Below are positions 9,586 to 17,378 of a stretch of 64,000 bases of DNA, piece by piece. The stretch comes from Enterococcus gallinarum NBRC 100675 (GTDB taxonomy: Bacteria; Bacillota; Bacilli; Lactobacillales; Enterococcaceae): the NCBI RefSeq assembly GCF_001544275.1, contig NZ_BCQE01000005.1, positions 1 to 64,000 on the forward strand, written 5' to 3'. Position numbers and translations under genes: made by a program. How positions within the stretch are numbered: position 1 is the first letter of the stretch; the number at the start of each line of letters is the position of its first letter. The notes beneath the pieces were generated by a model. The model was not told the DNA's origin and ran no database searches. It was given only the letters and a program-made list of their open reading frames with translations.

Positions 9586-9945
9586 CTATGCCTCTTGACT
9601 AGCTAACGCTACTTCAACACCTTGTTCTTTCAATGTTGAGACATGCATTTCTCCCCAATGACAGAGAGCATCCAATACGCTACTTAATGTCAGACCATAG
9701 TCGCTGAGAGAATAGACAACCTTTGGTGGGACTTGGTGATAAGAGGTTCGCAAAACGATACCGTCTGTCTCCAACTCTCTTAGTTGCTGCGTCAGCATTT
9801 TTTGACTAATATCAGGTATCCGTCGCTTCAAATCACTCGGACGCAAGGCGCCATCTCGCAGATTACACAGAATAATCGGTTTCCATTTTCCACCGATCAC
9901 ATCCATAGTAGCTTCCACACCAATGTTATATTTTTTGGGGGTCAT
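9586..9945 (-). CDS. HxlR-family winged-helix transcriptional regulator
   Basis: A 119-residue DNA-binding protein of the HxlR/YodB/HypR family. Family hallmarks are VIGGKWKPIILCNLRDGALRPSDL and the recognition-helix region ISQKMLTQQLRELETDGIV, followed by a wing ending in VVYSLSDYG. One cysteine (about residue 27) lies in the first helix region. Some relatives sense electrophiles or oxidants through cysteines, but the position here differs from YodB, so sensing is uncertain. The gene is divergent from an aldo/keto reductase and SDR pair, with inverted ACTTTTTT repeats between them over its own -10, suggesting autoregulation and control of the reductases. Confidence 0.92.
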   Translation of the reverse strand: MTPKKYNIGVEATMDVIGGKWKPIILCNLRDGALRPSDLKRRIPDISQKMLTQQLRELETDGIVLRTSYHQVPPKVVYSLSDYGLTLSSVLDALCHWGEMHVSTLKEQGVEVALASQEA

Positions 9946-9977
9946 ACTTCAAACACTTCCTTTAAATTTACAAAAGT

Positions 9978-10032
9978 TACTTTTTTGACACTATAGCACA
10001 AAAAAGTAGGTACTATTCATCTGAACTTTTTT
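9978..10032. promoter_or_regulatory. HxlR operator region with three half-sites
   Basis: TACTTTTTTG (9978-9987) and CAAAAAAGTA (9999-10008) form a perfect 10-bp inverted repeat with an 11-base spacer. A third half-site ACTTTTTT is at 10025-10032. The spacer holds TATAGT on the minus strand with an extended TGC, a good -10 for the regulator itself. Binding would repress the regulator and probably control the reductase genes. Confidence 0.7.
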
Positions 10033-10073
10033 AGTATAAGGTATATTTACCAAAAATCAAGGAGGAAATTTAT

Positions 10074-10916
10074 ATGATCCACTCATTAACCGACACAATT
10101 ACATTGAACGAACAAGTCAGCATTCCTGGCTTTGGTTTGGGCGTCTTTCAAATTCCTGATGAAGAAGTAGCTACTGTTGTAAAAAACGGCATTTTGAAAG
10201 GTTATCGTTTGATTGATACCGCGCAAATATATGATAATGAAAGAGGAACAGGCCAAGGGATCAAAGAAGGGCTAGCAGCAACTGGACTTACACGAGAAGA
10301 ACTCTTTGTGACTTCTAAAGTTTGGAACAATTATTTGACCTACGATGAAACGATCGCAGCTTTTGAAAAGTCCCTCGCGCTTTTGCAATTGGATTATTTA
10401 GACCTTTATTTGCTCCACTGGCCTGGCAAAAATGCGTATCAAGAATCTTGGCGGGCACTTGAAGACCTCCATCAAGCTGGAAAGATCAAAGCCATCGGCG
10501 TCAGCAATTTTCAGATCCATCATTTGAAGGAATTGCTCGCTACAGCAAAAGTCAAACCTGTGTTAAATCAAGTGGAACTACATCCAAAATTAGCTCAAAA
10601 AGAACTGCGTGATTATTGTCAGCAACAAGGGATCAAGATACAAGCTTGGTCTCCATTGATGCAAGGTCAGATTCTCCAACATCCGACCCTCGTAAAGATG
10701 GCTCAACGCCATCACGTATCCCCTGCACAAATCGCCTTACGCTGGCATATCCAGCAAGATATTTTACTGGTAGTTAAGACAGTTAATCCTGACAGAATGG
10801 AACAAAATCAGCAACTCTTTGATTTTTCTTTGACGGAAGAAGATATGCGTGTACTTAATCGTTTGAATGAAGATCACCGGGTAGGTCCCGATCCGGATCA
10901 ATTTAACTTTAACTAA
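10074..10916 (+). CDS. Aldo/keto reductase (AKR5-like)
   Basis: An NADPH-dependent carbonyl reductase of 280 residues in the 2,5-diketo-D-gluconate reductase/YvgN group. Catalytic tetrad regions are visible: Asp and Tyr in LIDTAQIYDNE, Lys in TSKVWNNY and His in LYLLHWPG. The cofactor-binding C-terminus is intact. GGAGG precedes the ATG. It is adjacent to an SDR gene and divergent from an HxlR regulator, a common arrangement for stress-induced detoxification of reactive aldehydes or ketones. The natural substrate cannot be read from sequence. Confidence 0.92.
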   Translation: MIHSLTDTITLNEQVSIPGFGLGVFQIPDEEVATVVKNGILKGYRLIDTAQIYDNERGTGQGIKEGLAATGLTREELFVTSKVWNNYLTYDETIAAFEKSLALLQLDYLDLYLLHWPGKNAYQESWRALEDLHQAGKIKAIGVSNFQIHHLKELLATAKVKPVLNQVELHPKLAQKELRDYCQQQGIKIQAWSPLMQGQILQHPTLVKMAQRHHVSPAQIALRWHIQQDILLVVKTVNPDRMEQNQQLFDFSLTEEDMRVLNRLNEDHRVGPDPDQFNFN

Positions 10917-10934
10917 GGAAATGGAGTGAAGGAA

Positions 10935-11729
10935 ATGGAATTAGGATTAACAAAGAAAACAGCACTGGTCACTGGCTCTACGAAAGGTATTGGGAAAGCA
11001 ATTGCATTCGAGTTGGCAAAAGAAGGCGCAGATGTCATCGTCAATGGACGGCAAGAGGACAGTGTCAAAGCTGTCGTTGCTGAGTTAAAAGAAAAATTTC
11101 CTAAGACGAATCCTCAAGTGGCTCCATATGATCTAGCCGATGCAGCAGCTCGCCAACAGCTTTTTGACCACTTCCCTAAAGTAGATATTCTTGTCAATAA
11201 TATGGGGATCTTCGAACCAATGGATTACATGGAAATTACCGATGAAGTTTGGGAACATTTTTTCCATGTGAATGTTTTGTCGGGAAATGCTTTAGCAAAA
11301 TTTTATTTGCCTCATATGCTCCAACAAAACTTCGGTCGTGTGATTTTTATTGCCAGTGAGGAAGCCGTTATGCCTTCTGGAGAAATGCCGCAGTACAGCA
11401 TGACAAAAACGATGAACCTCTCTTTGGCTAAAAGTTTGTCAAAACTCACCGCTGGGACACAGGTCACTGTAAATACGATCATGCCTGGTTCAACACTGAC
11501 CGAAGGCGTAGAAACGATGCTGAAAACGATGTATCAAGAAAGTGATTTGCCGGAGTCCATGTGGGAAGAAGATTTCATGAAAAAGCATCGCCCACTGTCT
11601 CAAATTCAACGACTCATTCGTCCAGAAGAGATTGGACGCTTTGTAGCTTTCGTTGCTAGTCCTTACGCATCCTCTTTCTCTGGAGCCGCCTTGAGACTCG
11701 ACGGTGGTTTAGTACCAACGATTTATTGA
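10935..11729 (+). CDS. Short-chain dehydrogenase/reductase
   Basis: A classical SDR oxidoreductase, 264 residues from the ATG at 10935, which has GGAG eight bases upstream; an in-frame GTG at 10926 is the alternative start. The cofactor motif is TGSTKGIG near the N-terminus and the structural motif is NNMG instead of the usual NNAG. The catalytic Ser lies in IFIASEEA and the Tyr/Lys in YSMTK. The C-terminus ends in the usual GAALRLDGGLVPT. It starts 18 bases after the aldo/keto reductase and is almost surely cotranscribed. Substrate unknown. Confidence 0.92.
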   Translation: MELGLTKKTALVTGSTKGIGKAIAFELAKEGADVIVNGRQEDSVKAVVAELKEKFPKTNPQVAPYDLADAAARQQLFDHFPKVDILVNNMGIFEPMDYMEITDEVWEHFFHVNVLSGNALAKFYLPHMLQQNFGRVIFIASEEAVMPSGEMPQYSMTKTMNLSLAKSLSKLTAGTQVTVNTIMPGSTLTEGVETMLKTMYQESDLPESMWEEDFMKKHRPLSQIQRLIRPEEIGRFVAFVASPYASSFSGAALRLDGGLVPTIY

Positions 11730-11789
11730 TTTCTCAGTAAAGAACTATGGCAAAAAGACTTTAGCAAACACAGTAGCCGAAAGGCCATA

Positions 11790-11848
11790 AAATTGCCTCT
11801 ATGATCCTGCAGATCGGATTTACACCTGCAGGATCATAGGGGCAATTT
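11790..11848. repeat. Long near-perfect hairpin in the SDR-hpf intergenic region
   Basis: A 23-bp stem with a single G-U type mismatch (AAATTGCC T CTATGATCCTGCAG with its complement) closes a 13-base loop. It lacks a T run on either strand, so it is not a standard intrinsic terminator. It may act as a rho-like block, an mRNA 3' stabiliser or a cruciform between the convergent genes. Confidence 0.7.
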
Positions 11849-11906
11849 CATTTCACTCAGCGAATCATTTCATTTAGCGACCCCTTTTATCACAGCTTTT
11901 TTATTC

Positions 11907-11936
11907 AAAAAAACAGAGCAAATCACTCTGCTCTGT
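11907..11936 (-). terminator. Terminator of hpf
   Basis: On the minus strand ACAGAGCA pairs with TGCTCTGT and is followed by seven T. It lies 43 bases past the hpf stop. Confidence 0.9.
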
Positions 11937-11979
11937 CAAAAAAGACTTTTTTGGGGATTTCCGGCAAGTCATTCTTTGA

Positions 11980-12537
11980 TCAATCGGTTTCGATCAATCC
12001 ATACTTGCCGTCTTTACGGCGATAAACAATGCTTGTGCCGTTTGTTTCGGCATCTTCAAAAATGAAGAAGTTATGTCCTAGCATATTCATTTGCAAAACG
12101 GCTTCTTCGCTATCCATCGGTTTTAGAGAAAGACGTTTTGTACGTACAATGTCTAGTTCTGCTCCATTGGTCTCTTCTTCGTTTGTATCCGTTGTGAATA
12201 AGTCGCCATTGTCTGGAGCCACTAAAGCTGTTTCCCGAGATTTACGGTTGATTTTCGTTTTGAATTTACGGATTTGGCGTTCCAATTTATCAACAACCAA
12301 ATCAATACTTGCATATAGATCAGGAGAAGTTTCTTCCGCACGCAAGACTAGGAATGGTAACGGAATGGTTACTTCAACTTTTGCTGTTTTTTCGGTATAT
12401 ACTTTCAAATTAACATGCGCTGTTGCTTCAGGCACATCATTAAAATAACGTTCTAGTTTACCTACTTTTTTCTCAACGTAATCGCGGATCGCTTCAGTTA
12501 CCTCGATATTTTCGCCACGTACATTATATCTAAACAT
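11980..12537 (-). CDS. hpf: Long-form ribosome hibernation promoting factor
   Basis: A 185-residue cytoplasmic protein. The N-terminal S30AE domain (MFRYNVRGENIEVTEAIRDY to about residue 100) binds the 30S decoding centre. An acidic linker (TDTNEEETNG) leads to the C-terminal dimerisation domain (HNFFIFEDAETNGTSIVYRR), which joins two ribosomes into a 100S particle in stationary phase. Length and both domains identify the long form typical of Firmicutes. AAAGGGG precedes the ATG. It has its own promoter and sits in its usual place downstream of comFC. Its normal neighbour secA is displaced by the mal and reductase genes. Confidence 0.97.
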   Translation of the reverse strand: MFRYNVRGENIEVTEAIRDYVEKKVGKLERYFNDVPEATAHVNLKVYTEKTAKVEVTIPLPFLVLRAEETSPDLYASIDLVVDKLERQIRKFKTKINRKSRETALVAPDNGDLFTTDTNEEETNGAELDIVRTKRLSLKPMDSEEAVLQMNMLGHNFFIFEDAETNGTSIVYRRKDGKYGLIETD

Positions 12538-12604
12538 AAAAATTACCCCTTTCGTCTACCACACTAAGAAGGAAAAGGACCACTCTCTTCTTCTTCTTAA
12601 CTCT

Positions 12605-12633
12605 ATTATATCGAAGTATCTTGCATTTGGAAA
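12605..12633 (-). promoter_or_regulatory. hpf promoter
   Basis: The minus strand carries TTTCCA (12628-12633), a 17-base spacer and a perfect TATAAT (12605-12610), about 68 bases before the hpf start. Confidence 0.65.
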
Positions 12634-12670
12634 GCAAATCGCTAAGATTTTTTTAAGCGTTTACAATTCC

Positions 12671-13345
12671 TTATCTGGCAAAAGAAAAGGACGTGATCGT
12701 TTTCGGCTGGCAAGTCAAAAGTACTTCTGCTGCATGATAAATTGTTTGTCCAGTCGTATACACATCATCCACCAGCAACACACGTTTGTCCTTGATTTCT
12801 TGACCCTTTTCGATAATAAATGGTTGCGGAGCTGCTAATCGTTCATTTCTAGTCATTGCTGCTTGAGGAGGTAAATGGATCTTTTTCTTTAGTAAGGATC
12901 GGTAATCAATCCCAGCAGCTTGTAATACTGCTGTCACTTGATTAAAGCCACGCTGCTGATAGCGTTCATGAGAAAGGGGGATCGGGATGACCAGATCATA
13001 GAGCAGTCCTTTGAAAGCTTGCTTGATCTCTGGGAGAAAGGTAGCTCGCAGACGAAAATCGCCCATTAATTTGTATTGATGGAGCCACTCCTGCATTCCT
13101 TGATTGTATCTCATCAGAGCACGATGCTGCAGCTGAAACTTTGGATAACGTTGCCGCCAATAGCGACAATCCCGACAATTTTGGCTTTCATTACAACATG
13201 TCTTGCAACAGCTAGTCAAATCAATAAGCTGCAATTTACTCCCACAGTCTGGACACTTCTCTGAAGCAGGAATTCCTAATGGCCATAAAATCTCCCGCAG
13301 CCACAGTTCTCGTGCAAACTCCTGTTGGCACCAGCTACACTTCAC
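12671..13345 (-). CDS. comFC: ComFC family phosphoribosyltransferase-like competence protein
   Basis: A 224-residue protein of the ComF/GntX family needed for DNA uptake during transformation in model species. The N-terminus has cysteine pairs of a zinc-binding region (MKCSWC, CPDCG, SCCKTCC, CRDC). The C-terminal phosphoribosyltransferase signature is VLLVDDVYTTGQT at about residue 190. It overlaps the end of comFA by 11 bases, so the two are translated together. Whether this strain is competent cannot be told from here. Confidence 0.95.
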   Translation of the reverse strand: MKCSWCQQEFARELWLREILWPLGIPASEKCPDCGSKLQLIDLTSCCKTCCNESQNCRDCRYWRQRYPKFQLQHRALMRYNQGMQEWLHQYKLMGDFRLRATFLPEIKQAFKGLLYDLVIPIPLSHERYQQRGFNQVTAVLQAAGIDYRSLLKKKIHLPPQAAMTRNERLAAPQPFIIEKGQEIKDKRVLLVDDVYTTGQTIYHAAEVLLTCQPKTITSFSFAR

Positions 13346-14645
13346 TTGCCAGCCACTCCTTTGCTAATCGATTCATCGCTTGGATTTCTAAGATCGCCTT
13401 ACGAATCGCTGATGTTGCTTGATCATAGAAAAAGAGAACTTCTCCTTGATTGAATGGACCTTTTCGATCAACTCGTCCAGCGATCTGGACCAGTGCTGAT
13501 TTAGAAAAAACAGGATGATCCGCTCCCATCACCACTACAGAAACATTTTCAAAGGTAACACCTCGTTCCAAGATGGTAGTTGTGAAAAGAATCTGATACT
13601 TTGAATTGCGCGCCTTGACTACTTTTTCTATTCGAGCAGGGTCTTTTGCTGAAACACTGGTTATCGTAACCTCTTTTAAGAATGATCGAACAGCTTTTTC
13701 TAGCCGTTCCATAAAAACAATACTTGGGCAAAAAACTAAGACAAAATTTGTTTGAGACAGGCGTTGCAGATGAGACAATAAGCGCCGTAATCTTCTTTTT
13801 GTTTGATACACGTTACGCCAGCCTTCATACCAAATCAGTTGAGGAACGATCAGCGGTCGCTGATGAAAACGCAGCGGCATTTTTTCCACTGCAAAATTTG
13901 ATGTTTCTTTTAGTAATGCATCTGAAGGTGTGGCACTTAGATAAATCAGACAGCCGGTCGCTTTCAATGCATTCATTAACCCAAATCTTAGTTGCTGGTC
14001 CCCTTCATAAGGAAAAGCATCTACTTCATCAACGATCATCAAATCAAACGCCTGATAAAAATGCAGAAGTTGGTGAATGGTCGCAACAAGCAAGTCTGTA
14101 TAGCGATACTCCTCTTCTGAATCTCCGTAAAGCAGTAAACAAGATTCTTTGGGGAATGCTTGTTGGATCCGAGGGAACAGTTCGCGGCACACATCGATTC
14201 GCGGAGAGACGACAGCTACCCGATGTCCTTTTAGTCTCGCCACTTGTATCACCTCAAAAATCATTTCCGTTTTGCCAGAGCCGGTTACTGACCAAACCAA
14301 TGTCGCTTTTTTTTGTTGATAATTTCTTACCAACGCTTGTGAGATTCTTTTTTGAAAGACCGTTAGCGGACCTGGCCAATCAATCTCTGGAAAGCTGACA
14401 TCGCTTTGTTCGGGAACTGTCACAAAGATTTTTGACGTATCTGACCGACCGTAATGAATACAGGTGGGGCAATAGTGAATCCCTGTTGGCAGCTGTACCG
14501 TCTCTTTATTGAAGCAGCTGCCACAACGCTGACATTCAATCTGTCCCTCATTGACTAAGACAGCTGGACGAATTTGACCATTTGTTTTGTCGGCATTGCT
14601 GCATTCCCTTTCGTTTACTAAAATTTGACGTCCGCCTACTCCCAT
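13335..14645 (-). CDS. comFA: ComFA, DNA uptake helicase
   Basis: A superfamily 2 ATPase thought to help pull transforming single-stranded DNA into the cell. The start is taken at the ATG at 14645 (AAGGAAG upstream, GRQILVNERE near the N-terminus), giving 436 residues. A 32-codon extension to a GTG at 14741 looks non-coding. A zinc finger (CQRCGSCFNKE, CPTC) is followed by Walker A (VTGSGKTEM), the helicase II motif DEVD and a C-terminal helicase motif (QIAGRVDRKG). It overlaps comFC by 11 bases. Confidence 0.95.
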   Translation of the reverse strand: MGVGGRQILVNERECSNADKTNGQIRPAVLVNEGQIECQRCGSCFNKETVQLPTGIHYCPTCIHYGRSDTSKIFVTVPEQSDVSFPEIDWPGPLTVFQKRISQALVRNYQQKKATLVWSVTGSGKTEMIFEVIQVARLKGHRVAVVSPRIDVCRELFPRIQQAFPKESCLLLYGDSEEEYRYTDLLVATIHQLLHFYQAFDLMIVDEVDAFPYEGDQQLRFGLMNALKATGCLIYLSATPSDALLKETSNFAVEKMPLRFHQRPLIVPQLIWYEGWRNVYQTKRRLRRLLSHLQRLSQTNFVLVFCPSIVFMERLEKAVRSFLKEVTITSVSAKDPARIEKVVKARNSKYQILFTTTILERGVTFENVSVVVMGADHPVFSKSALVQIAGRVDRKGPFNQGEVLFFYDQATSAIRKAILEIQAMNRLAKEWLASEV

Positions 14646-14761
14646 CTCACTCTTCCTTCCATTATTTTTGTATATCCAAACCTTCAAAGCAGTGCCTTTT
14701 TCGAGGCTTTTTAATTTTTGAAAGTCTTGAACACTCGACACAAATAAAGTACGCCATACAC

Positions 14762-14828
14762 AAAAAAAAGAACCTTACTAGTTCTCATTTTCTGCCAAAA
14801 CAGAGAAATTCGAAACCTGTAAGGTTCT
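14762..14828 (-). terminator. Terminator of the orphan PTS IIB gene
   Basis: AGAACCTTAC (14819-14828 on the complement) pairs with GTAAGGTTCT across a 40-base loop that can fold further. It is followed by eight T on the minus strand. It lies 40 bases past the IIB stop. Confidence 0.8.
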
Positions 14829-14867
14829 AATCAATAGTCTTAAGTAATCGTTGAAAACGGATTGGGC

Positions 14868-15188
14868 TTATTCACCAATCAATGTCAATGCTTGATCCAA
14901 CACTTTTTCACCATTCATCATACCATAGTCAGCCATGTTGATAACTTCCAATGGGATTCCCTTTGGTGCTAAACGTTTTTCAAAATCGCCTTTCATGAAA
15001 CGAACTTGAGGGCCTAATAATAAAACGTTCACATCTTTGCTTTCTAAATGTTGATCTGCTTCTGAAGCGGAAACAGCAAAAATATCTGTATCAAGACCTT
15101 TTGCATCAGCAGCTTTCTGCATTTTTGTCACTAATAAGCTGGTGCTCATTCCTGCGGAACAAACTAACATAATCGTTTTTTTAGCCAT
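14868..15188 (-). CDS. PTS system cellobiose/chitobiose-family IIB component
   Basis: A 106-residue phosphocarrier. The phosphorylated cysteine is Cys10 in the P-loop MLVCSAGMSTSLLV. The LLGPQVRFM segment and the overall length match lactose/cellobiose-family IIB proteins (CelA/ChbB). The start is the ATG at 15188, eight bases after GGGAG; an in-frame GTG three codons earlier is unlikely. No IIA, IIC or phospho-beta-glucosidase lies beside it, so it is an orphan subunit. It has a strong promoter overlapped by a cre-like site and its own terminator, so it is a monocistronic, catabolite-controlled gene. Confidence 0.92.
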   Translation of the reverse strand: MAKKTIMLVCSAGMSTSLLVTKMQKAADAKGLDTDIFAVSASEADQHLESKDVNVLLLGPQVRFMKGDFEKRLAPKGIPLEVINMADYGMMNGEKVLDQALTLIGE

Positions 15189-15235
15189 ATCGAACACTCC
15201 CTAAAATTTTAAATAATATAACATTACCTATTCCT

Positions 15236-15271
15236 AGTATAGAACAAGTTTCAAATTTGTCAACGCTTACT
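15236..15271 (-). promoter_or_regulatory. Promoter with overlapping cre-like site for the PTS IIB gene
   Basis: TTGACA (15258-15263) and TATACT (15236-15241) on the minus strand are 16 bases apart. The plus strand TGTCAACGCTTACT at 15258-15271 matches the cre consensus except at the last base. It covers the -35, so CcpA repression is likely. The -35 also overlaps the stop region of the gene upstream. Confidence 0.7.
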
Positions 15272-15553
15272 GTCTATTAACCAATTGGACTTGACCAATT
15301 GATTGAAAACAACATATTCCTTCTTTAAATTCACGTGAACCACTTCATATCTTGCATTCAACCAAGCATAGGCCCCGTTTTCCGGATGCCGATAATCATT
15401 AGCCCACCAATCAATGCTTTTGCGGGCACTCTTTGGCAGCCCTGTCGCCGGAAATAACAGTTCATCAAATTGTGTGAAAGTCAATGTGACTTGAGAACCG
15501 CCATTAGATTTTAAGTAATGAGTGATGATATCGTATTTCTTGCGTTTACTCAA
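15260..15553 (-). CDS. Small conserved protein, DUF7662-like
   Basis: A 97-residue soluble protein starting at a TTG (15553) eight bases after GGAGG. An in-frame TTG two codons earlier is the alternative. The pattern YDIITHYLKS ... VTLTFTQFDELL ... LPKSARKSIDWWAND ... YAWLNARYEVVHVNLKKEYVVF resembles a small family of unknown function found as a module in many bacteria (I believe DUF7662). No catalytic residues are evident. It is divergent from yigZ and precedes the PTS IIB gene, whose promoter lies in its 3' end. Confidence 0.75.
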   Translation of the reverse strand: MSKRKKYDIITHYLKSNGGSQVTLTFTQFDELLFPATGLPKSARKSIDWWANDYRHPENGAYAWLNARYEVVHVNLKKEYVVFNQLVKSNWLIDSKR

Positions 15554-15605
15554 TGGCAACGCCTCCTTTTTTATCCGTTCACTTATTCTTTACTGATTTC
15601 TTTCA

Positions 15606-15634
15606 TTGAAACTTTTCTCCACATTACCTATACT
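15606..15634 (+). promoter_or_regulatory. yigZ promoter
   Basis: TTGAAA (15606-15611), 17-base spacer, TATACT (15629-15634), ending 20 bases before the ATG, with GGAGGA between them. Confidence 0.8.
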
Positions 15635-15654
15635 GAAAATAAAAGGAGGAGCCT

Positions 15655-16290
15655 ATGAAGAATAGTTACCGCACCATTCGTGAGGATGGACAAAGTGAAC
15701 AAGAAATCAAGAAATCCCGATTCATTTGTTCCCTTAAACGTGTCACTTCCGAAGAGGAAGCCAAAGCATTCATCCTCGCCCTCAAAAAAGAGCATTGGAA
15801 GGCCAATCATAATTGCAGTGCTTTTGTTATTGGCGAAAACAACGAGATCCAACGAAGCAGCGACGATGGGGAACCAAGCGGTACCGCTGGTGTTCCCATG
15901 CTAGATGTTCTCAAAAAAAATGAATTAATCAATGTGGTTGCTGTTGTGACCCGTTACTTTGGTGGAACGAAATTAGGCGCTGGCGGTTTGATCCGCGCTT
16001 ATGCAAGCACTGTTGCCGCTGCCTTAAAGGAAATCGGTATCGTTGAAGGGACACTTAACCAAACACTTTATTTGACCATTGATTATCCTCAGCTAGGAAG
16101 GCTGCAGAATCACTTAGAGCATCAAAACATTCACTTGTCATCCATTGACTATACGGATAAAATCCGAGTAACGCTGATGGTTCCCGAAACATCCTTGCCC
16201 GCGATAGAAGCCGATCTAACAGATCTGTTACAAGGACAACTAGAGATCGCACATGGCCCTGTCAGCTATGTGGAACGACCGATTTCCTGA
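15655..16290 (+). CDS. yigZ: YigZ/YvyE family (IMPACT, UPF0029) protein
   Basis: A 211-residue cytoplasmic protein. The N-terminal IMPACT domain shows the family hallmarks SSDDGEPSGTAGVPMLDVL (about residues 65-83) and VVTRYFGGTKLGAGGLIRAY (about 96-115). A small C-terminal DUF1949-type domain follows. The family is related to the eukaryotic translation regulator IMPACT and its bacterial role is not settled. It is commonly found near comFA, as here, though on the opposite strand. AAAAGGAGGA precedes the ATG. Confidence 0.95.
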   Translation: MKNSYRTIREDGQSEQEIKKSRFICSLKRVTSEEEAKAFILALKKEHWKANHNCSAFVIGENNEIQRSSDDGEPSGTAGVPMLDVLKKNELINVVAVVTRYFGGTKLGAGGLIRAYASTVAAALKEIGIVEGTLNQTLYLTIDYPQLGRLQNHLEHQNIHLSSIDYTDKIRVTLMVPETSLPAIEADLTDLLQGQLEIAHGPVSYVERPIS

Positions 16291-16353
16291 GAAACAGATC
16301 AAATTTGTGTTGTCATTACTTGCTAGTGAAGCAGAATGATTGTTCAAATAGCT

Positions 16354-16405
16354 AATTGTCAAGCGATGCCTCATGAATCTGCTTGAGGCATCATTTCTGA
16401 CAATT
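16354..16405 (+). terminator. Nested hairpin after yigZ
   Basis: An outer AATTGTCA/TGACAATT and an inner GATGCCTCA/TGAGGCATC pair lie between yigZ and the convergent GntR gene. There is no T run, so termination is inferred only from position and stem strength. Confidence 0.5.
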
Positions 16406-16482
16406 CTCTCTACTCTTTCACCTCGTTTACTAGCTTCGCTTTTATCTTTCACTTTGGTCAATATATCTTTCTATTTCCTGTC

Positions 16483-17190
16483 TTATTTTTCTAAATAAAA
16501 CTCAAAACGATTCCCTACGTATTGTGTACGCACGTATTCAAATGGTTGTCCGTTTTCAAAACAGGTAATTTGCCGCATTCTTAAAATTGCATCCCCGCGT
16601 TTAATCTGCAAGTAATCAGCGATTTGCTCCGAAGCAATCATTGCTGAGATCGTTTGTGAGGCAGCCCCGATCTTATGACCACCCTTTTCTTCTAACACAT
16701 GATACAAAGATGAGATGATTTCTTCTTTACTAAAATTGTGAATCAGTTTCTCTGGAATACTCGCCACTTCAAAACAAATAGGTACATCATCTGCATAACG
16801 AATGCGTTCCATCCGTAAAATCGTCTCATGCCCTTCTAATTGCAACTTTTCCATTTCACTCGAACTTGGTGCTGTCAAGAAGTAAGCCACTGCTTTACTA
16901 GAAGGCACCCGTCCAAGTGAGCGCATGATCTCAGTAAAACTCGTGGTTCCGCTCATTTTCTCCTGTACTTTCTGACGAGCCACATAAGTTCCTGATCCAA
17001 TTTTTCTTTCCAAAATCCCTTCGTCGGCTAGTGTCTGAATAGCTTGGCGCAATGTCATGCGACTAACACCGAATTGTTTCGCTAACTCGCGCTCAGAAGG
17101 CAAACGGTCACCGATTTTGTAGGTTTCATTCTCGATGTTTGCTTTGATTTGATCATGTATCTGTATGTATACGGGTAAGTTCTCTGCCAT
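16483..17190 (-). CDS. GntR-family (HutC/UTRA) regulator, NagR/YvoA-like
   Basis: A 235-residue regulator. The N-terminal winged helix has YKIGDRLPSERELAKQFGVS and MTLRQAIQTLADEGILERK. The C-terminal UTRA effector domain runs from about residue 90 to the end (MERIRYADDVPICFE, FEYVRTQYVGNRFEF). UTRA domains of the NagR/YvoA group bind phosphorylated amino sugars. The GGTATATACC palindrome in its own promoter resembles NagR/YvoA boxes, so autoregulation and control of amino-sugar genes elsewhere is the best guess. A PhnF or TreR role is possible. GGAGG precedes the ATG. Confidence 0.9.
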   Translation of the reverse strand: MAENLPVYIQIHDQIKANIENETYKIGDRLPSERELAKQFGVSRMTLRQAIQTLADEGILERKIGSGTYVARQKVQEKMSGTTSFTEIMRSLGRVPSSKAVAYFLTAPSSSEMEKLQLEGHETILRMERIRYADDVPICFEVASIPEKLIHNFSKEEIISSLYHVLEEKGGHKIGAASQTISAMIASEQIADYLQIKRGDAILRMRQITCFENGQPFEYVRTQYVGNRFEFYLEK

Positions 17191-17214
17191 AGTCTATTCC
17201 TCCATTCAGTTTCT

Positions 17215-17244
17215 ATTATAACTGGTATATACCTAAATAACCAA
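17215..17244 (-). promoter_or_regulatory. gntR promoter with operator palindrome
   Basis: On the minus strand TTGGTT (17239-17244), an 18-base spacer and TATAAT (17215-17220). The spacer contains the perfect palindrome GGTATATACC (17224-17233) within ACTGGTATATACCTA, similar to the NagR/YvoA consensus core TGGTNTANACC. A bound repressor would block the promoter. Confidence 0.65.
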
Positions 17245-17249
17245 TGAAA

Positions 17250-17354
17250 AAACTAAAAAGACTGTCAATTTAAGGGAAAAATCCTTTTTTTCATTCTGTT
17301 CTTCTTGCAAAAGACAAAATAAGAAAAAAAGTTCCCTCAAATTGGTACAGTCTT
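17250..17354 (-). terminator. Terminator of the 1410-residue activase gene
   Basis: The minus strand has a long imperfect stem: AAGACTGT, AATTTGAGGGAA and their partners TTCCCTTAAATT and ACAGTCTT, around a loop of about 60 bases. T-rich sequence follows. It lies 25 bases past the stop. Confidence 0.75.
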
Positions 17355-17378
17355 ATTGGATAGTTAAAGCGCTGAATG

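Noticed and set aside
14646-14741. N-terminal extension of comFA from a GTG
   Set aside because: Composition is unlike ComFA and a proper ribosome-binding site precedes the ATG at 14645.
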